DNA of 64,000 bases from Geodermatophilus sp. DSM 45219. GTDB taxonomy: Bacteria > Actinomycetota > Actinomycetes > Mycobacteriales > Geodermatophilaceae. A model generated the notes under the pieces. The model did not search any database. It worked only from the letters and a program-made list of their open reading frames with translations, and had not been told where the DNA came from. Made by a program: the position numbers and the translations under genes. Below are positions 45,086 through 54,313 of this stretch, in pieces. Within the stretch, counting starts at the first letter, position 1. Every line of letters starts with the position of its first letter. The stretch spans positions 172,593 through 236,592 of the forward strand of contig NZ_FNIQ01000007.1 of assembly GCF_900104025.1 (NCBI RefSeq), in the 5' to 3' direction.

Positions 45086-45625
45086 GTGACGGGGAGCGGG
45101 GACGACGGCCGGCGGGCGGCGCTGGCGGCCGTCCGGTGGGTCGACGGCCACGGCGACGTGTGGGCCGGCGCCGGCGTGACCCACGTGGCCGGCCTGGGGG
45201 CCCGGGGCTTCCCCGTCGGCGCCCCGACCGCCATGGCGCTCGGCGCCGGCTCCGTGCCGGTCCGGAAGCGGCCGGGCCGGCTGCCCGGCCCGACCCCCAG
45301 CGGCTGGGCGGCTCCCGACCACCGCGGCTCGCGGCACGAGCTGCACGTCCAGGCGGTGCTGCGCCCCGGCGACCGGGTTCTGGTGGTCGACGACCGGGCC
45401 GAGCGCGGGGGCCAGGCGGAGGCGGCCGCCGGGCTCCTCCGGCGGCAGGGCGCGGAGGTGGCCAGGGTGGCGCTGGTCGTCGACGAGCTCCCCGACGACG
45501 TCCGGGCCCGGCTGGACCGGGGCGGCCCCGTCCAGGGGCTCGCGCCGAGCCCGCGAGGCGTGCGGAGGACGGGGTCCGCTGTCAGCGGGGGGTGTGCGGG
45601 GTGGCCGGGTGCGCGCCGGCGGTGA
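45086..45625 (+). CDS. Adenine phosphoribosyltransferase-like protein with altered PRPP loop
   Basis: A 179-residue type I phosphoribosyltransferase-like protein encoded opposite to the trp genes. [20 protein letters not shown] and [15 protein letters not shown] align with the APRT hood and core, and [20 protein letters not shown] occupies the PRPP-loop position. The usual loop is V-D-D-x2-A-T-G-G-T; here A-T-G-G-T has become A-E-R-G-G, and the N-terminal ~30 residues of standard APRT are missing. It may not be a catalytic APRT. GTG at 45086. Its 3' end overlaps the convergent trpC by 44 bp. Confidence 0.72.
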   Translation: MTGSGDDGRRAALAAVRWVDGHGDVWAGAGVTHVAGLGARGFPVGAPTAMALGAGSVPVRKRPGRLPGPTPSGWAAPDHRGSRHELHVQAVLRPGDRVLVVDDRAERGGQAEAAAGLLRRQGAEVARVALVVDELPDDVRARLDRGGPVQGLAPSPRGVRRTGSAVSGGCAGWPGARRR

Positions 45626-46391
45626 CGAGGTCGGCGACCGCCTGGCGGGCGTCGCCGGCGGTGACCAGGCCCTCGCCGACGAGGACGGCGTCGGCACCGG
45701 CGGACGCGTAGGAGAGCAGGTCGTGCGGGCCGCGGACGCCGGACTCGGCGACCTTGACCACCCCCGAGGGCAGCCCCGGCGCGATCCGCTCGAAGGTGGA
45801 GCGGTCGACCTGCAGCGTGGTGAGGTCGCGGGCGTTCACGCCGATGACCGCGGCGCCGGCCGACAGCGCCCGGTCGGCCTCGGCCTCGGTGTGCACCTCG
45901 ACCAGCGCGGTCATGCCGAGCGACTCCACCCGCTCCAGCAGGCCCACCAGCGCGTTCTGCTCGAGCGCGGCGACGATGAGCAGGACGACGTCGGCCCCGT
46001 GGGCGCGCGCCTCGTGCACCTGGTAACTGGTGACCACGAAGTCTTTGCACAGCACCGGGACGTCGACCGCAGCGCGGACGGCGGCGAGATCGGCCTGGCT
46101 CCCGCCGAACCGGCGCCGCTCGGTGAGCACGCTGATCACCCGGGCGCCGCCGTCGGCGTACTGCCGGGCCAGCACCGCGGGGTCGGGGATGTCGGCGAGC
46201 GCGCCCTTGGACGGGCTCTGCCGCTTCACCTCCGCGATGACCCCGACGCCGGGGGCGCGCAGCGCGGCCAGCGCGTCGAGCGGCGGGCGGGCGTCGGCCG
46301 TGGCGGCCTTGACCTCCGCCAGGGGGGTGAGCGCCTCGCGTGCCGTCAGGTCCTCACGGACGCCGGCGACGATCTCGTCGAGCACGGACAC
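45582..46391 (-). CDS. trpC: Indole-3-glycerol phosphate synthase
   Basis: TrpC closes the indole ring from carboxyphenylamino-deoxyribulose phosphate. The 269-residue barrel shows [17 protein letters not shown] near residue 47 (catalytic Glu-Lys), [20 protein letters not shown] with the second Lys, [16 protein letters not shown] and [15 protein letters not shown], and [16 protein letters not shown]. The GTG at 46391 sits 5 nt after GGGAGG, which fixes the start. It is separated from trpE by the Trp-associated membrane protein and from trpB by the APRT-like gene. Confidence 0.96.
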   Translation of the reverse strand: MSVLDEIVAGVREDLTAREALTPLAEVKAATADARPPLDALAALRAPGVGVIAEVKRQSPSKGALADIPDPAVLARQYADGGARVISVLTERRRFGGSQADLAAVRAAVDVPVLCKDFVVTSYQVHEARAHGADVVLLIVAALEQNALVGLLERVESLGMTALVEVHTEAEADRALSAGAAVIGVNARDLTTLQVDRSTFERIAPGLPSGVVKVAESGVRGPHDLLSYASAGADAVLVGEGLVTAGDARQAVADLVTAGAHPATPHTPR

Positions 46392-46498
46392 GAGTCCTCC
46401 CGCTGCTGCTCGTCGTCCACCCACCGGGGTCCTGGGAGCACCCACGGGGTGCGGCCCCGGCCGGGACCGTATCCGTGGACCCACTCTAGAGGCGGCGC

Positions 46499-46545
46499 TC
46501 GCCGCCCTCCCCGCGGGGGCGGCGGACCTCCCCCGTGGGGGGTGT
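46499..46545. terminator. Tandem GC hairpins between the Trp membrane gene and trpC
   Basis: CGCCGCC...GGCGGCG around 46499-46526 and CCTCCCCC/GGGGGG at about 46528-46545 form adjacent hairpins 22 bp beyond the stop of the upstream gene on the minus strand. They could attenuate or end transcription before trpC. No Trp-rich leader peptide is visible in the 175-bp gap. Confidence 0.45.
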
Positions 46546-46566
46546 GGACCGCGCGGTCCCGGGTAG

Positions 46567-47175
46567 TCAGCGCCGTTCCGTCGGCTCCTCGGTGGGGTCC
46601 TCACCGCGGTCCAGGGCCCGCCAGGCGTCGAGCGCGCGGTCCTCGTCGCTCTGCCGGCGGGCGGGGGCGGCGACGGTCGCGGTGCGCTCGTACCGGCGGC
46701 CCATGCCCGGCCAGCCCCGGCCGCGCAGCACGGCGAGCAGGCCCGCGGCGACGGCGAGCAGACCGGCGACCAGCGCGAGCGCCGGCCAGGCGGCGGACAC
46801 CGCGGTGGTGAGCGTGCTGCCCGGTGTCGCGCCGCCGACCACTCCGGCGGCCGCGGCGTCCCCGTCGGTGACCAGGGTGCGCAGGCCCGACCAGCCGAGC
46901 ACTCCCCCGGCGAGCGCGGCGAGCAGGCCGACGAGCACCCGGCCGGGGCCGCGGACGGCGAGCAGCGCGACCGCCGCGGCCAGCAGCACTAGCCCGCCGG
47001 CGGGCACCAGCGGGGCCAGGTCCGACCCGGTCAGCCCCTCGGTCACCGGCGGGAACGGCGCGGGACGCACCACGGTGGCGGTGACCCAGGTCTGCCCGCC
47101 GCTGGACAGCGCCAGCCCGCCGGCTCCCGCCAGCCCGACGACGGCCGCGGCCATCTCGCGCCGCTGACCGCTCAC
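46567..47175 (-). CDS. Trp biosynthesis-associated membrane protein (TIGR02234)
   Basis: A 202-residue membrane protein with four hydrophobic helices (residues ~8-28, 53-73, 78-98, 128-150) and the family segment [14 protein letters not shown] after the first helix. Members occur only in actinobacterial trp operons, directly after trpE, as here; their function is unknown. The C-terminal 50 residues are charged and cytoplasmic. GTG at 47175 overlaps the trpE stop (GTGA). Confidence 0.9.
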   Translation of the reverse strand: MSGQRREMAAAVVGLAGAGGLALSSGGQTWVTATVVRPAPFPPVTEGLTGSDLAPLVPAGGLVLLAAAVALLAVRGPGRVLVGLLAALAGGVLGWSGLRTLVTDGDAAAAGVVGGATPGSTLTTAVSAAWPALALVAGLLAVAAGLLAVLRGRGWPGMGRRYERTATVAAPARRQSDEDRALDAWRALDRGEDPTEEPTERR

Positions 47176-48668
47176 GGCAGCTCCCGCATCCCCTCCGCCG
47201 TCGCGATCGCCGACAGCACCGCCCGCGCCTTATGCCGGGTCTCGGCCTCCTCGGTCGCCGGGTCGCTGTCGGCCACGACGCCGGCGCCGGCCTGCACGTA
47301 GGCGCGGCCCTGGTGCAGCACCGCCGTCCGGATGGCGATCGCCATGTCCAGGTCGCCGCCGGCGTCGACGTAGCCGACCGTGCCGGCGTACAGCGCCCGC
47401 CGGGTCGGCTCCAGCGACTCGATGATCTCCATCGCCCGCGGCTTGGGCGCCCCGGAGACGGTGCCCGCGGGGAAGGTCGCGTCGAACACGTCGAGGGCGT
47501 CCCACTGCGGTGCGACCTCACCGGCCACGGTCGACACCAGGTGCATGACGTGGCTGTAGTGCTCGATCCGCATGAAGTCGGGCACCTCGACCGAGCCCGG
47601 CACGCACACCCGGCCCAGGTCGTTGCGGGCCAGGTCGACCAGCATCACGTGCTCGGCGCGCTCCTTGGGGTCGGCGAGCAGGCCCTCGGCCAGCCGCACG
47701 TCCTCCTCGGGGGTCGCCCCGCGCGGGCGGGTGCCGGCGGGCGGGTGGACGACGGCCGAGCTGCCGGTCACCGTGACCAGCGCCTCCGGTGAGGAGCCGA
47801 CGACGTCGAACGGCGACTCGCGGCCGGCGAAACGCAGCAGGTACATGTACGGCGAGGGGTTGGTCGCCCGCAGCACCCGGTAGAGGTCGAGCGCCTCCAC
47901 CTCGGTCGCCACCTCGAAGCGCTGCGCGAGCACCACCTGGAAGGCGTCGCCGGCGCGGATGTGCTCGCGGATCCGCTCGACGCCGTCCTCGAAGACCCCG
48001 GGCGCCATGTTGCTCTGCACCGGCGGCGGCTCGGCGGTGGCGAAGGTGGCCACCCCGGACGGCCCGGCCTTGGTCAGGTCGGCGGCCATCGCGTCGAGCC
48101 GGGTGACCGCGTCGTCGTAGCCGCCGGTCCCCCTCAGCGCGTTGGCGATGAGCAGCACCGTGCCGTCGTGGTGGTCGAGCACGGCGAGGTCGGTGACCAG
48201 CACGAGCGCGAGCTCGGGCATGCCGAGGTCGTCGGTGCTGGTGACCGGCAGCCGCTCCAGGCGGCGGACGACGTCGTAGCCGAGGTAGCCGACCAGCCCA
48301 CCGGTGAGCGGGGGCAGGTCGGGACGGCGCGGTGAGCGCAGCCGCCGGGACAGCGTGCGGACGGCGGCCAGCGGGTCGGCCGGGAGGTCGTCGGTGAGGC
48401 CCGGCAGCTCCTCGCCCAGCCACTGCGCCGCGCCGTCCCGCTCGCTGAGCACCCCGGCGCTGCGGACGCCGACGAAGCTGTACCGGCTCCACTGCTTGCC
48501 CTGCTCGGCGGACTCCAGCAGCACCGTGCCCGGCCGGTTGCCGGCGAGCTTGCGGTAGATCCCGACCGCGGTCTCACCGTCGGCCAGCAGCCGGCGGGTG
48601 ACCGGCACCATCGGCTGGTCGAGGCCGGCGAACTCCTCCGCCGACGGGGAGGTCTCACCGAGCCGCAC
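47172..48668 (-). CDS. trpE: Anthranilate synthase component I
   Basis: TrpE converts chorismate to anthranilate with ammonia from TrpG (not in this window). The 498-residue protein has the tryptophan-sensing LLESAE near residue 50 (feedback inhibition expected), [58 protein letters not shown] and the chorismate-site [18 protein letters not shown]. It overlaps hisI by 14 bp and starts at 48668. Confidence 0.97.
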   Translation of the reverse strand: MRLGETSPSAEEFAGLDQPMVPVTRRLLADGETAVGIYRKLAGNRPGTVLLESAEQGKQWSRYSFVGVRSAGVLSERDGAAQWLGEELPGLTDDLPADPLAAVRTLSRRLRSPRRPDLPPLTGGLVGYLGYDVVRRLERLPVTSTDDLGMPELALVLVTDLAVLDHHDGTVLLIANALRGTGGYDDAVTRLDAMAADLTKAGPSGVATFATAEPPPVQSNMAPGVFEDGVERIREHIRAGDAFQVVLAQRFEVATEVEALDLYRVLRATNPSPYMYLLRFAGRESPFDVVGSSPEALVTVTGSSAVVHPPAGTRPRGATPEEDVRLAEGLLADPKERAEHVMLVDLARNDLGRVCVPGSVEVPDFMRIEHYSHVMHLVSTVAGEVAPQWDALDVFDATFPAGTVSGAPKPRAMEIIESLEPTRRALYAGTVGYVDAGGDLDMAIAIRTAVLHQGRAYVQAGAGVVADSDPATEEAETRHKARAVLSAIATAEGMRELP

Positions 48669-49029
48669 GGGTGACCTCCAGGGGGCGGTGGAAGCAGGAC
48701 CGTTCGCCGGTGTGGCAGGCCGGGCCCTCCTGGTCGACGAGCACCAGCAGCGCGTCGCCGTCGCAGTCCAGGCGGACGTCGCGGACCCACTGGCGGTGCC
48801 CCGAGGTCTCGCCCTTCACCCAGTACTCGCGCCGGCTGCGCGACCAGTAGGTGGCCCGGCCGGTGGTCATCGAGCGGTGCAGCGCCTCGTCGTCCATCCA
48901 GGCCACCATGAGCACCTCGCCGGTGTCGTGCTGCTGGACGACGGCGGCGACCAGCCCGGCGGGGTCGCGGCGCAGGAGTGCGGCGATCTCGGGGGCCAGG
49001 GCGGACTCGGTGGCGGGGACGGCGGGCAT
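48655..49029 (-). CDS. hisI: Phosphoribosyl-AMP cyclohydrolase
   Basis: HisI opens the adenine ring of phosphoribosyl-AMP in histidine synthesis. The 124-residue, single-domain protein shows [34 protein letters not shown] and the metal-binding [19 protein letters not shown] with [12 protein letters not shown], which supplies the zinc and magnesium ligands. There is no fused HisE domain. It heads the trp operon part and overlaps trpE by 14 bp. Confidence 0.96.
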   Translation of the reverse strand: MPAVPATESALAPEIAALLRRDPAGLVAAVVQQHDTGEVLMVAWMDDEALHRSMTTGRATYWSRSRREYWVKGETSGHRQWVRDVRLDCDGDALLVLVDQEGPACHTGERSCFHRPLEVTRAAR

Positions 49030-49065
49030 GCGCCCGATCGTCCCACCCGCGCACCCCCGGCCGGG

Positions 49066-49695
49066 TCACCGGTGCGGCGTCGTCCCCCCGTCGGAGGTGC
49101 CCGCGAACCAGGCGCGGGCCGGCCGGCCGACGGCCAGGCCCAGGGCGACCGCCGGCGCCGCGGCGAGGGCCAGCACGAGGACCAGGAAGACGCCCCTCCC
49201 GGTGTCGAAGGCGGTCAGCAGGCGCACCGCCCACCAGGCGGCCAGGGCCAGCTGGAGGGCGAAGGCCCCGACGAGAGCCCACCGGGACAGCGGGCTGCGG
49301 CGGGTCAGCGCGAGGACGCCGGCGGCCACCAGGACGACGACGGAGACCAGCTGGACGGCGGCCGACGTGCCCGCCTCCGCCACCAGGGCCGCGCCGTCGG
49401 CCGGGAAGCCGGGCTGGTCCGCGGCCATCGCGAAGACCGCGACCAGCAGCTGGAGGTAGGCGGTCGCCAGCGCCACGGCGGCGGCCTGGACGAGGGCCAG
49501 CACCGCGGCGGCGACGACCTGCCCCGGCCGCTGGGGACGCCTCGGGACCGGCGGCCAGGGCTGCGGCCACGGGGACGGCGGCGGCCAGCCCGGAGCGGTC
49601 CAGTACGGCGTCGTCGTCGGCGGCGGGCCGGCGTAGGGCGCGCCGGCCTCGGTCTCCGTCGCCGGGTCCGACCAGGGGTTCGGCGGCGCGCTCAC
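49066..49695 (-). CDS. Uncharacterised membrane protein with Pro-rich N-terminus
   Basis: A 209-residue protein not recognised as a named family. Residues 1-60 are Pro/Trp-rich and probably disordered (PPPSPWPQPWPPVPRRPQ), followed by four hydrophobic helices (~residues 62-84, 105-125, 133-153, 165-187). This layout is frequent among actinobacterial envelope proteins. The GTG at 49695 overlaps the stop of the flavin dehydrogenase upstream (GTGA). Function unknown. Confidence 0.72.
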   Translation of the reverse strand: MSAPPNPWSDPATETEAGAPYAGPPPTTTPYWTAPGWPPPSPWPQPWPPVPRRPQRPGQVVAAAVLALVQAAAVALATAYLQLLVAVFAMAADQPGFPADGAALVAEAGTSAAVQLVSVVVLVAAGVLALTRRSPLSRWALVGAFALQLALAAWWAVRLLTAFDTGRGVFLVLVLALAAAPAVALGLAVGRPARAWFAGTSDGGTTPHR

Positions 49696-51353
49696 AGCGC
49701 GGAGGCCAGCGCCCGGCCCGCCGTCCGGCCGGAGAACAGGCAGCCGCCCAGGAAGGTGCCCTCCAGCGAGCGGTAGCCGTGCATGCCACCGCCGCCGAAG
49801 CCGGCGACCTCGCCCGCGGCGTAGAGCCCGGGGAAGACCTCGCCGCCGTCCCGCAGCACGCGCCCGGACAGGTCGGTCTCCAGCCCGCCGAGGGTCTTGC
49901 GGGTGATCAGGTTGAGCCGGACGGCGACCAGCGGCCCGGCCTCGGGATCGAGCAGCCGGTGCGGCGGGGCCACCCGGATCAGCTTGTCGCCGAGGTAGTT
50001 CCGGGCGCCGCGGACCGCGGTGACCTGGAGGTCCTTGGTGAACGGGTGGGCGATCTCGCGGTCGCGGGCGACGACCTCCCGCTCGACGTCGGCGAGCCGC
50101 AGCTCGGGGGTGCCGCCGGTGACGCGGTTCATGCCGGCGACCAGCTCGGGCAGCGTCCGGGCGACCACGAAGTCCTCGCCGCGGTCGAGGAAGGCCTGCA
50201 CGGGCGGGGCGACGCCGGCCCTGACCCGGCCGAGCAGCAGCGTGACGTCCTTGCCGGTGAGGTCGGGGTTCTGCTCGGAGCCCGAGAGCGCGAACTCCTT
50301 CTCCACGATCTTGTGCGTGGCGACGAACCAGGTGTGCTCGTGGCCGGTCCGCCCGATGTGGGCCAGGGTGCCCAGGGTGTCGAAGCCGGGGAACAGCGGC
50401 ACCGGGAGCCGCGTGCCGGTGGCGTCGAGCCACAGCGACGAGGGCCCGGGCAGGATCCGGATGCCGTGCCGCTGCCAGACCGGCGAGTGGTTGGCGATGC
50501 CCTCGGTGTAGTGCCACATCCGGTCGCGGTTGATCAGGGAGCCGCCGGCGGCCTCGGTGGCCTGCAGCATCCGGCCGTCGACGTGCGCCGGGACGCCGGA
50601 CAGCAGCCGCTGCGGTGCGGGCCCGAGGCGGGCGGGCCAGTTCTGCCGGACCAGGTCGTGGTTGCCACCGATGCCACCGGAGGTGACGACGACGGCCTGG
50701 GCGCGGACCTCGAACTCGCCGACCGCCGTGCGCGAGCTCGCCTCGCCGCGCGCGACGTCGCTGGGCTCCAGCACGGTGCCGCGGACGCCGGTGACCGCGC
50801 CGCCGTTCACGACGAGCTCGTCGACGCGGTGCCGGAACAGCAGCCGCAGCACGCCCCGGTCGGCGGCGTCCCGGACCCGGCGGGCGAACGGCGCGACGAT
50901 GCCCGGCCCGGTGCCCCAGACGATGTGGAAGCGCGGCACCGAGTTGCCGTGGCCGGTGGCGGTGTAGCCGCCGCGCTCGGCCCAGCCGACCACCGGGAAC
51001 AAGCCGATGCCCTGCTCGCGCAGCCACGCCCGCTTCTCCCCCGCCGCGAACTGCAGGTAGGCCTCGGCCCACTGCCGCGGCCAGTGGTCCTCCGCGCGGT
51101 CGAAGCCGGCGGTGCCCAGCCAGTCCTGCCGGGCCAGCTCCAGGGAGTCGCGCACCCGCAGCCGGCGCTGCTCGGGCGAGTCGACGAGGAACAGCCCGCC
51201 GAAGGACCACCACGCCTGCCCGCCGAGGAACTGCTCGGGCTCCTGGTCGAGCAGCACCACCCGCTTGCCCGCATCGGCCAACTCCGCGGCCGCGACCAGC
51301 CCGGCCAGCCCCGCCCCCACCACCACGACGTCGGTGTCCAACACGGATCGCAC
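49692..51353 (-). CDS. FAD-binding dehydrogenase (KstD/fumarate reductase-like)
   Basis: A 553-residue flavoprotein. The dinucleotide fold is at the N-terminus (DTDVVVVGAGLAGLVAAAEL), with the FAD-contact GGQAWWSFGGLFLVDSPEQR, VVVTSGGIGGNHDLVRQNWP and the C-terminal LYAAGEVAGFGGGGMHGYR. It belongs to the FAD_binding_2 family near 3-ketosteroid dehydrogenase-like proteins conserved in actinobacteria; the reductive substrate is unknown. GTG at 51353, one base before the previous gene's stop region. Confidence 0.87.
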   Translation of the reverse strand: MRSVLDTDVVVVGAGLAGLVAAAELADAGKRVVLLDQEPEQFLGGQAWWSFGGLFLVDSPEQRRLRVRDSLELARQDWLGTAGFDRAEDHWPRQWAEAYLQFAAGEKRAWLREQGIGLFPVVGWAERGGYTATGHGNSVPRFHIVWGTGPGIVAPFARRVRDAADRGVLRLLFRHRVDELVVNGGAVTGVRGTVLEPSDVARGEASSRTAVGEFEVRAQAVVVTSGGIGGNHDLVRQNWPARLGPAPQRLLSGVPAHVDGRMLQATEAAGGSLINRDRMWHYTEGIANHSPVWQRHGIRILPGPSSLWLDATGTRLPVPLFPGFDTLGTLAHIGRTGHEHTWFVATHKIVEKEFALSGSEQNPDLTGKDVTLLLGRVRAGVAPPVQAFLDRGEDFVVARTLPELVAGMNRVTGGTPELRLADVEREVVARDREIAHPFTKDLQVTAVRGARNYLGDKLIRVAPPHRLLDPEAGPLVAVRLNLITRKTLGGLETDLSGRVLRDGGEVFPGLYAAGEVAGFGGGGMHGYRSLEGTFLGGCLFSGRTAGRALASAL

Positions 51354-51354
51354 G

Positions 51355-51858
51355 CTAGCCGTTGCGCTGCGTCCCGCGTCCCTGCTCCCGGCCTCGCGTC
51401 GCCCGGGCGGGGCCGGTCCACTCCCGGACCGGGCGGCGGACGGCGAGCAGCAGGCAGCCGACCGGGCCGACCAGCAGCAGCAGCGCCTGCCCGACCACGG
51501 CCCCGAGGCCCAGCGCGCCGAACAGCACGGCGGTGCCCAGCAGGGCGAGGGCGAGGGCGACGCTGACGACGGCCAGCAGCGCCCACGCCCGTGCCCGCCC
51601 GAGCCAGGCCAGCGCCGCGCCGCCCAGCGCCAGCACGGCCAGCACCACGGGGACGACGACGTACCAGGCCGCGGACAGCTCGGGGTCGCGGAGCAGCCAG
51701 GCCAGCCACAGGTACTCGGCGGCGACGAGGACGGCGAAGACGGCGGTGAACGGGACGAGCACCGGCCGCCCGGCCGGCGGGGACGGCGGCTGCGGGCGCG
51801 GCGCCGCCCGCGGGGAGCGCCGCGCCGCCGCCCGGTTCCGCGAGGAGGACGACGCCAT
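51355..51858 (-). CDS. Uncharacterised four-helix membrane protein
   Basis: A 167-residue protein with a basic, Pro-rich N-terminus (~30 residues), then four hydrophobic helices (about residues 35-55, 66-88, 92-112, 116-138) and a short basic tail. No family recognised. ATG at 51858. It ends one base before the flavin dehydrogenase start, so the two are likely co-transcribed. The repeat copy at 51878-51932 lies 20 bp before its start codon and would be in its leader if transcribed from upstream. Confidence 0.65.
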   Translation of the reverse strand: MASSSSRNRAAARRSPRAAPRPQPPSPPAGRPVLVPFTAVFAVLVAAEYLWLAWLLRDPELSAAWYVVVPVVLAVLALGGAALAWLGRARAWALLAVVSVALALALLGTAVLFGALGLGAVVGQALLLLVGPVGCLLLAVRRPVREWTGPARATRGREQGRGTQRNG

Positions 51859-51877
51859 GGCCGGCAGCGTAGGAGGA

Positions 51878-51932
51878 GGACCCCCTTGCCCCCACCACTC
51901 GCGGGCTCGTGGCGGGACCCTACGAGGGGGCC
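51878..51932. repeat. Dispersed two-stem intergenic element, copy 2
   Basis: Outer stem CCCCCTTG/CGAGGGGG (one wobble pair) with the same bulged A after GG, inner stem CCC-A-CCAC/GTGG-C-GGG and loop TCGCGGGCTC. Relative to copies 1 and 3 the inner stem has changed CCCC/GGGG to CCAC/GTGG, a compensatory pair. It lies between two minus-strand membrane-protein genes, 16 bp after one stop and 20 bp before the next start. Confidence 0.8.
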
Positions 51933-51948
51933 ACTCGGCTGGACGTCG

Positions 51949-52377
51949 TCAGCCGGTGCGGCGGGGCCGCCCGGCCACCCACCGGCGCACCCGCGGGGTG
52001 GCCGCGAGCACCGCGGCCACCACCGGGGCCAGCAGGAGCAGCAGCGGCAGGACCGGGTTGCCGGCGTCCTCGGTCCGGGCGGCCGTCCAGACGACCACGC
52101 CGGCCAGGACCGCCACCGGGACCACGGCGATCACCATCGGCAGCCAGCCGCGGCGGGCGAGCAGCCAGATCGCGGCCCAGACCTGCACCAGGGGCGCGAG
52201 GACCAGCAGGTAGGCCCACGGGTCGGGGCCCGCGTCGGCGGTCAGCCCGCCGAGCGCGACGGCGATGACGGCGAGGAAGCCGGTCGGGACCGCGCCGATG
52301 AGCCCGAGGGCGGCGGAGAGGATCGCCGGCGGCGGCGTGCGCGCGTCCGGTGGGGCGCTGGGGGTGGAGGTCGTCAC
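51949..52377 (-). CDS. Uncharacterised membrane protein
   Basis: A 142-residue protein with four hydrophobic helices (about residues 18-42, 50-70, 74-94, 104-124) and a basic C-terminus. No family recognised. The GTG at 52377 is the first start in the frame but GGAGG lies almost directly against it, so the start is uncertain. It stands 109 bp from the ABC transporter stop upstream and 16 bp before the structured repeat. Confidence 0.6.
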   Translation of the reverse strand: MTTSTPSAPPDARTPPPAILSAALGLIGAVPTGFLAVIAVALGGLTADAGPDPWAYLLVLAPLVQVWAAIWLLARRGWLPMVIAVVPVAVLAGVVVWTAARTEDAGNPVLPLLLLLAPVVAAVLAATPRVRRWVAGRPRRTG

Positions 52378-52486
52378 CCTCCGCAGGTTAGGGGCGCGGG
52401 GACCCGCCGTCGTCCCCTTCCCGCCCGGGGTCCGCCGTCGTCGCCCGGGACCCGACACCACGGGTTCCGGGCGATGACGGCGCAGG

Positions 52487-54313
52487 TCAGGCCGCGGGCT
52501 GGGGTTCCCCCGCCGAGGAGCGGCGCCACGAGGCGTGCAGCCGCGCGTACGGCCCCTCGGCGTCGACCAGGTCGGCGTGCGCACCGCGCTGCACGACCCG
52601 GCCGGCGTCGACGACCAGCACCTCCTCGGCCCGCTCGGCGGTGGAGAGCCGGTGGGCGATGGTGAGCGTCGTCCGACCGTCGGTGAGCCGGTCCAGCGCG
52701 TGGGTGAGCCGGCGCTCGGTGGCCGGGTCGACGGCGCTGGTGGCCTCGTCGAGCACGAGCAGGTCGGGGTCGGCGACGTAGGCCCGGGCGACGGCGACCA
52801 GCTGCCGCTCCCCCGCCGACAGCGACTCCCCGCGCTGGCCGACGCGGGTCGCCACGCCGTCGGCCAGGCCGGCCACCCAGTCGCCCAGGCCGAGCTCCTC
52901 GAAGGCGGCGGACACGTCGGCGTCGGTCAGCCCCGGGCGGCCGTAGCGCACGTTGTCGGCCACGGTCGCGTCGAACAGGAACCCGTCCTGCGGCACCATC
53001 ACCACCCGCTGCCGGAGCGAGGCGAACGCCACCCGGTCCAGCGGCACCCACCCGGCAGCGTCGTCGCCCAGCAGCACGCGGCCCTCAGAGGGGTCCATCA
53101 GCCGGGTGACCAGCTTGGCGAACGTCGTCTTGCCCGATCCGGTCTCGCCGACGATCGCGACCCGGCGGCGAGGCGCGATCTCCAGGTCGACGTCCTCCAG
53201 GGCGGGGGGTGCACCCGGGGCGTACCGGAAGGTGACGTGCTCGAACCGCACGCCGAGCGGCGTGTGCGGCAGCTCCCGCGCGGTGGTCGGGTCGGCGACG
53301 GCGGGGTCGCGGACGTCGGGCTCGGTCTCCAGCACGTCGAGCACCCGGCGGAACCCGGCGATCGCGTTCTGCGCCTCGTTGAGCACCTCGCTGGCGGTCT
53401 GCACGGGGGCGACGAAGAGGGTGACGAGGAAGAGGAACGCCACGAGGGTGCCGGGGGTGAGGTCGCCGTCCAGACCGAGCAGGACGCCGGCGACGACCAC
53501 CGCCACGTTGGCGACCGCGGCGACGAACTCGCCGCTGACGAAGACCGCCGCGGTGGTCCGCTGCGCCCGCACCTGCGCGCGGTAGTGGCCGTCGATGGCG
53601 CGGTCCAGGCGGGCGGCGGTGCGCTCGCGGATGCCGTAGGCGCGCACGGTGGAGGCGCCGACGACGGCCTCGGACACCGCGGCCAGCACGTCGCCGACCC
53701 GCTCGCGCACGATGCCGTAGACGACGGCCAGCCGGGCGGCGAAGAAGCGGACGGCGATCGCCAGCGGGACGAAGCAGACCAGCACCACCAGGGTGAGCTG
53801 CCACGAGTAGACGGACATGACCACCGTGGCGACGAGCAGCTGCCCGAGGCTCACCACGCCGAGCACCCCGCCCCACTGCATGAAGGTGGAGAGCTGGTCG
53901 ACGTCGCTGGTCACGCGGGAGACCAGCGAGCCGCGGCGCTGCCCCTGCTGGTGCAGCACCGAGAGGTCGTGCACGTGCCGGAAGGCCTGCGTGCGCAGCC
54001 CGGCCAGCGCGGTCTCCGTCGTCCGGAACAGCCGGACGTTCATCCGGTAGACCGCCACGACGGTCAGCAGCACGACGACGGCGCAGGCCAGGACGACGTT
54101 CCGGACGAGGTCCAGGTCCGGGCCGCCGGGGCCGGCCAGGCCGCGGTCGATGACCTGCTGGACGGCGATCGGCACGACCACCCGGCCGGCGGTGGCGACC
54201 AGCGCGAGCGCGAAGGTCGCCGGCAGGCCGCGGCGGAACTCGGGCATCATCCGCAGGCCGCGGCGCAGCGTGGCGAACGCGCCCTCGCTCCGGTGCTCGA
54301 CCAGCGCCGTCAC
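52487..54313 (-). CDS. ABC exporter subunit with consensus ATPase site (half of heterodimer)
   Basis: A 608-residue type IV ABC half-transporter: six-helix membrane domain, then an ATPase domain from about residue 350. Walker A GETGSGKTT, Walker B LLVLDEATSAVDP with catalytic Glu, switch His in LTIAHRLST; the signature is LSAGERQ instead of LSGGQ. GTG at 54313 overlaps the partner's stop (GTGA). Together the two form a heterodimer of the LmrCD/TM287-288 kind; substrate (drug, lipid or peptide) unknown. Confidence 0.93.
   Translation of the reverse strand: MTALVEHRSEGAFATLRRGLRMMPEFRRGLPATFALALVATAGRVVVPIAVQQVIDRGLAGPGGPDLDLVRNVVLACAVVVLLTVVAVYRMNVRLFRTTETALAGLRTQAFRHVHDLSVLHQQGQRRGSLVSRVTSDVDQLSTFMQWGGVLGVVSLGQLLVATVVMSVYSWQLTLVVLVCFVPLAIAVRFFAARLAVVYGIVRERVGDVLAAVSEAVVGASTVRAYGIRERTAARLDRAIDGHYRAQVRAQRTTAAVFVSGEFVAAVANVAVVVAGVLLGLDGDLTPGTLVAFLFLVTLFVAPVQTASEVLNEAQNAIAGFRRVLDVLETEPDVRDPAVADPTTARELPHTPLGVRFEHVTFRYAPGAPPALEDVDLEIAPRRRVAIVGETGSGKTTFAKLVTRLMDPSEGRVLLGDDAAGWVPLDRVAFASLRQRVVMVPQDGFLFDATVADNVRYGRPGLTDADVSAAFEELGLGDWVAGLADGVATRVGQRGESLSAGERQLVAVARAYVADPDLLVLDEATSAVDPATERRLTHALDRLTDGRTTLTIAHRLSTAERAEEVLVVDAGRVVQRGAHADLVDAEGPYARLHASWRRSSAGEPQPAA

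Noticed and set aside
46392..46566. A Trp-rich leader peptide/attenuator before trpC
   Set aside because: No short frame with adjacent Trp codons was found in the gap; only GC hairpins are present.
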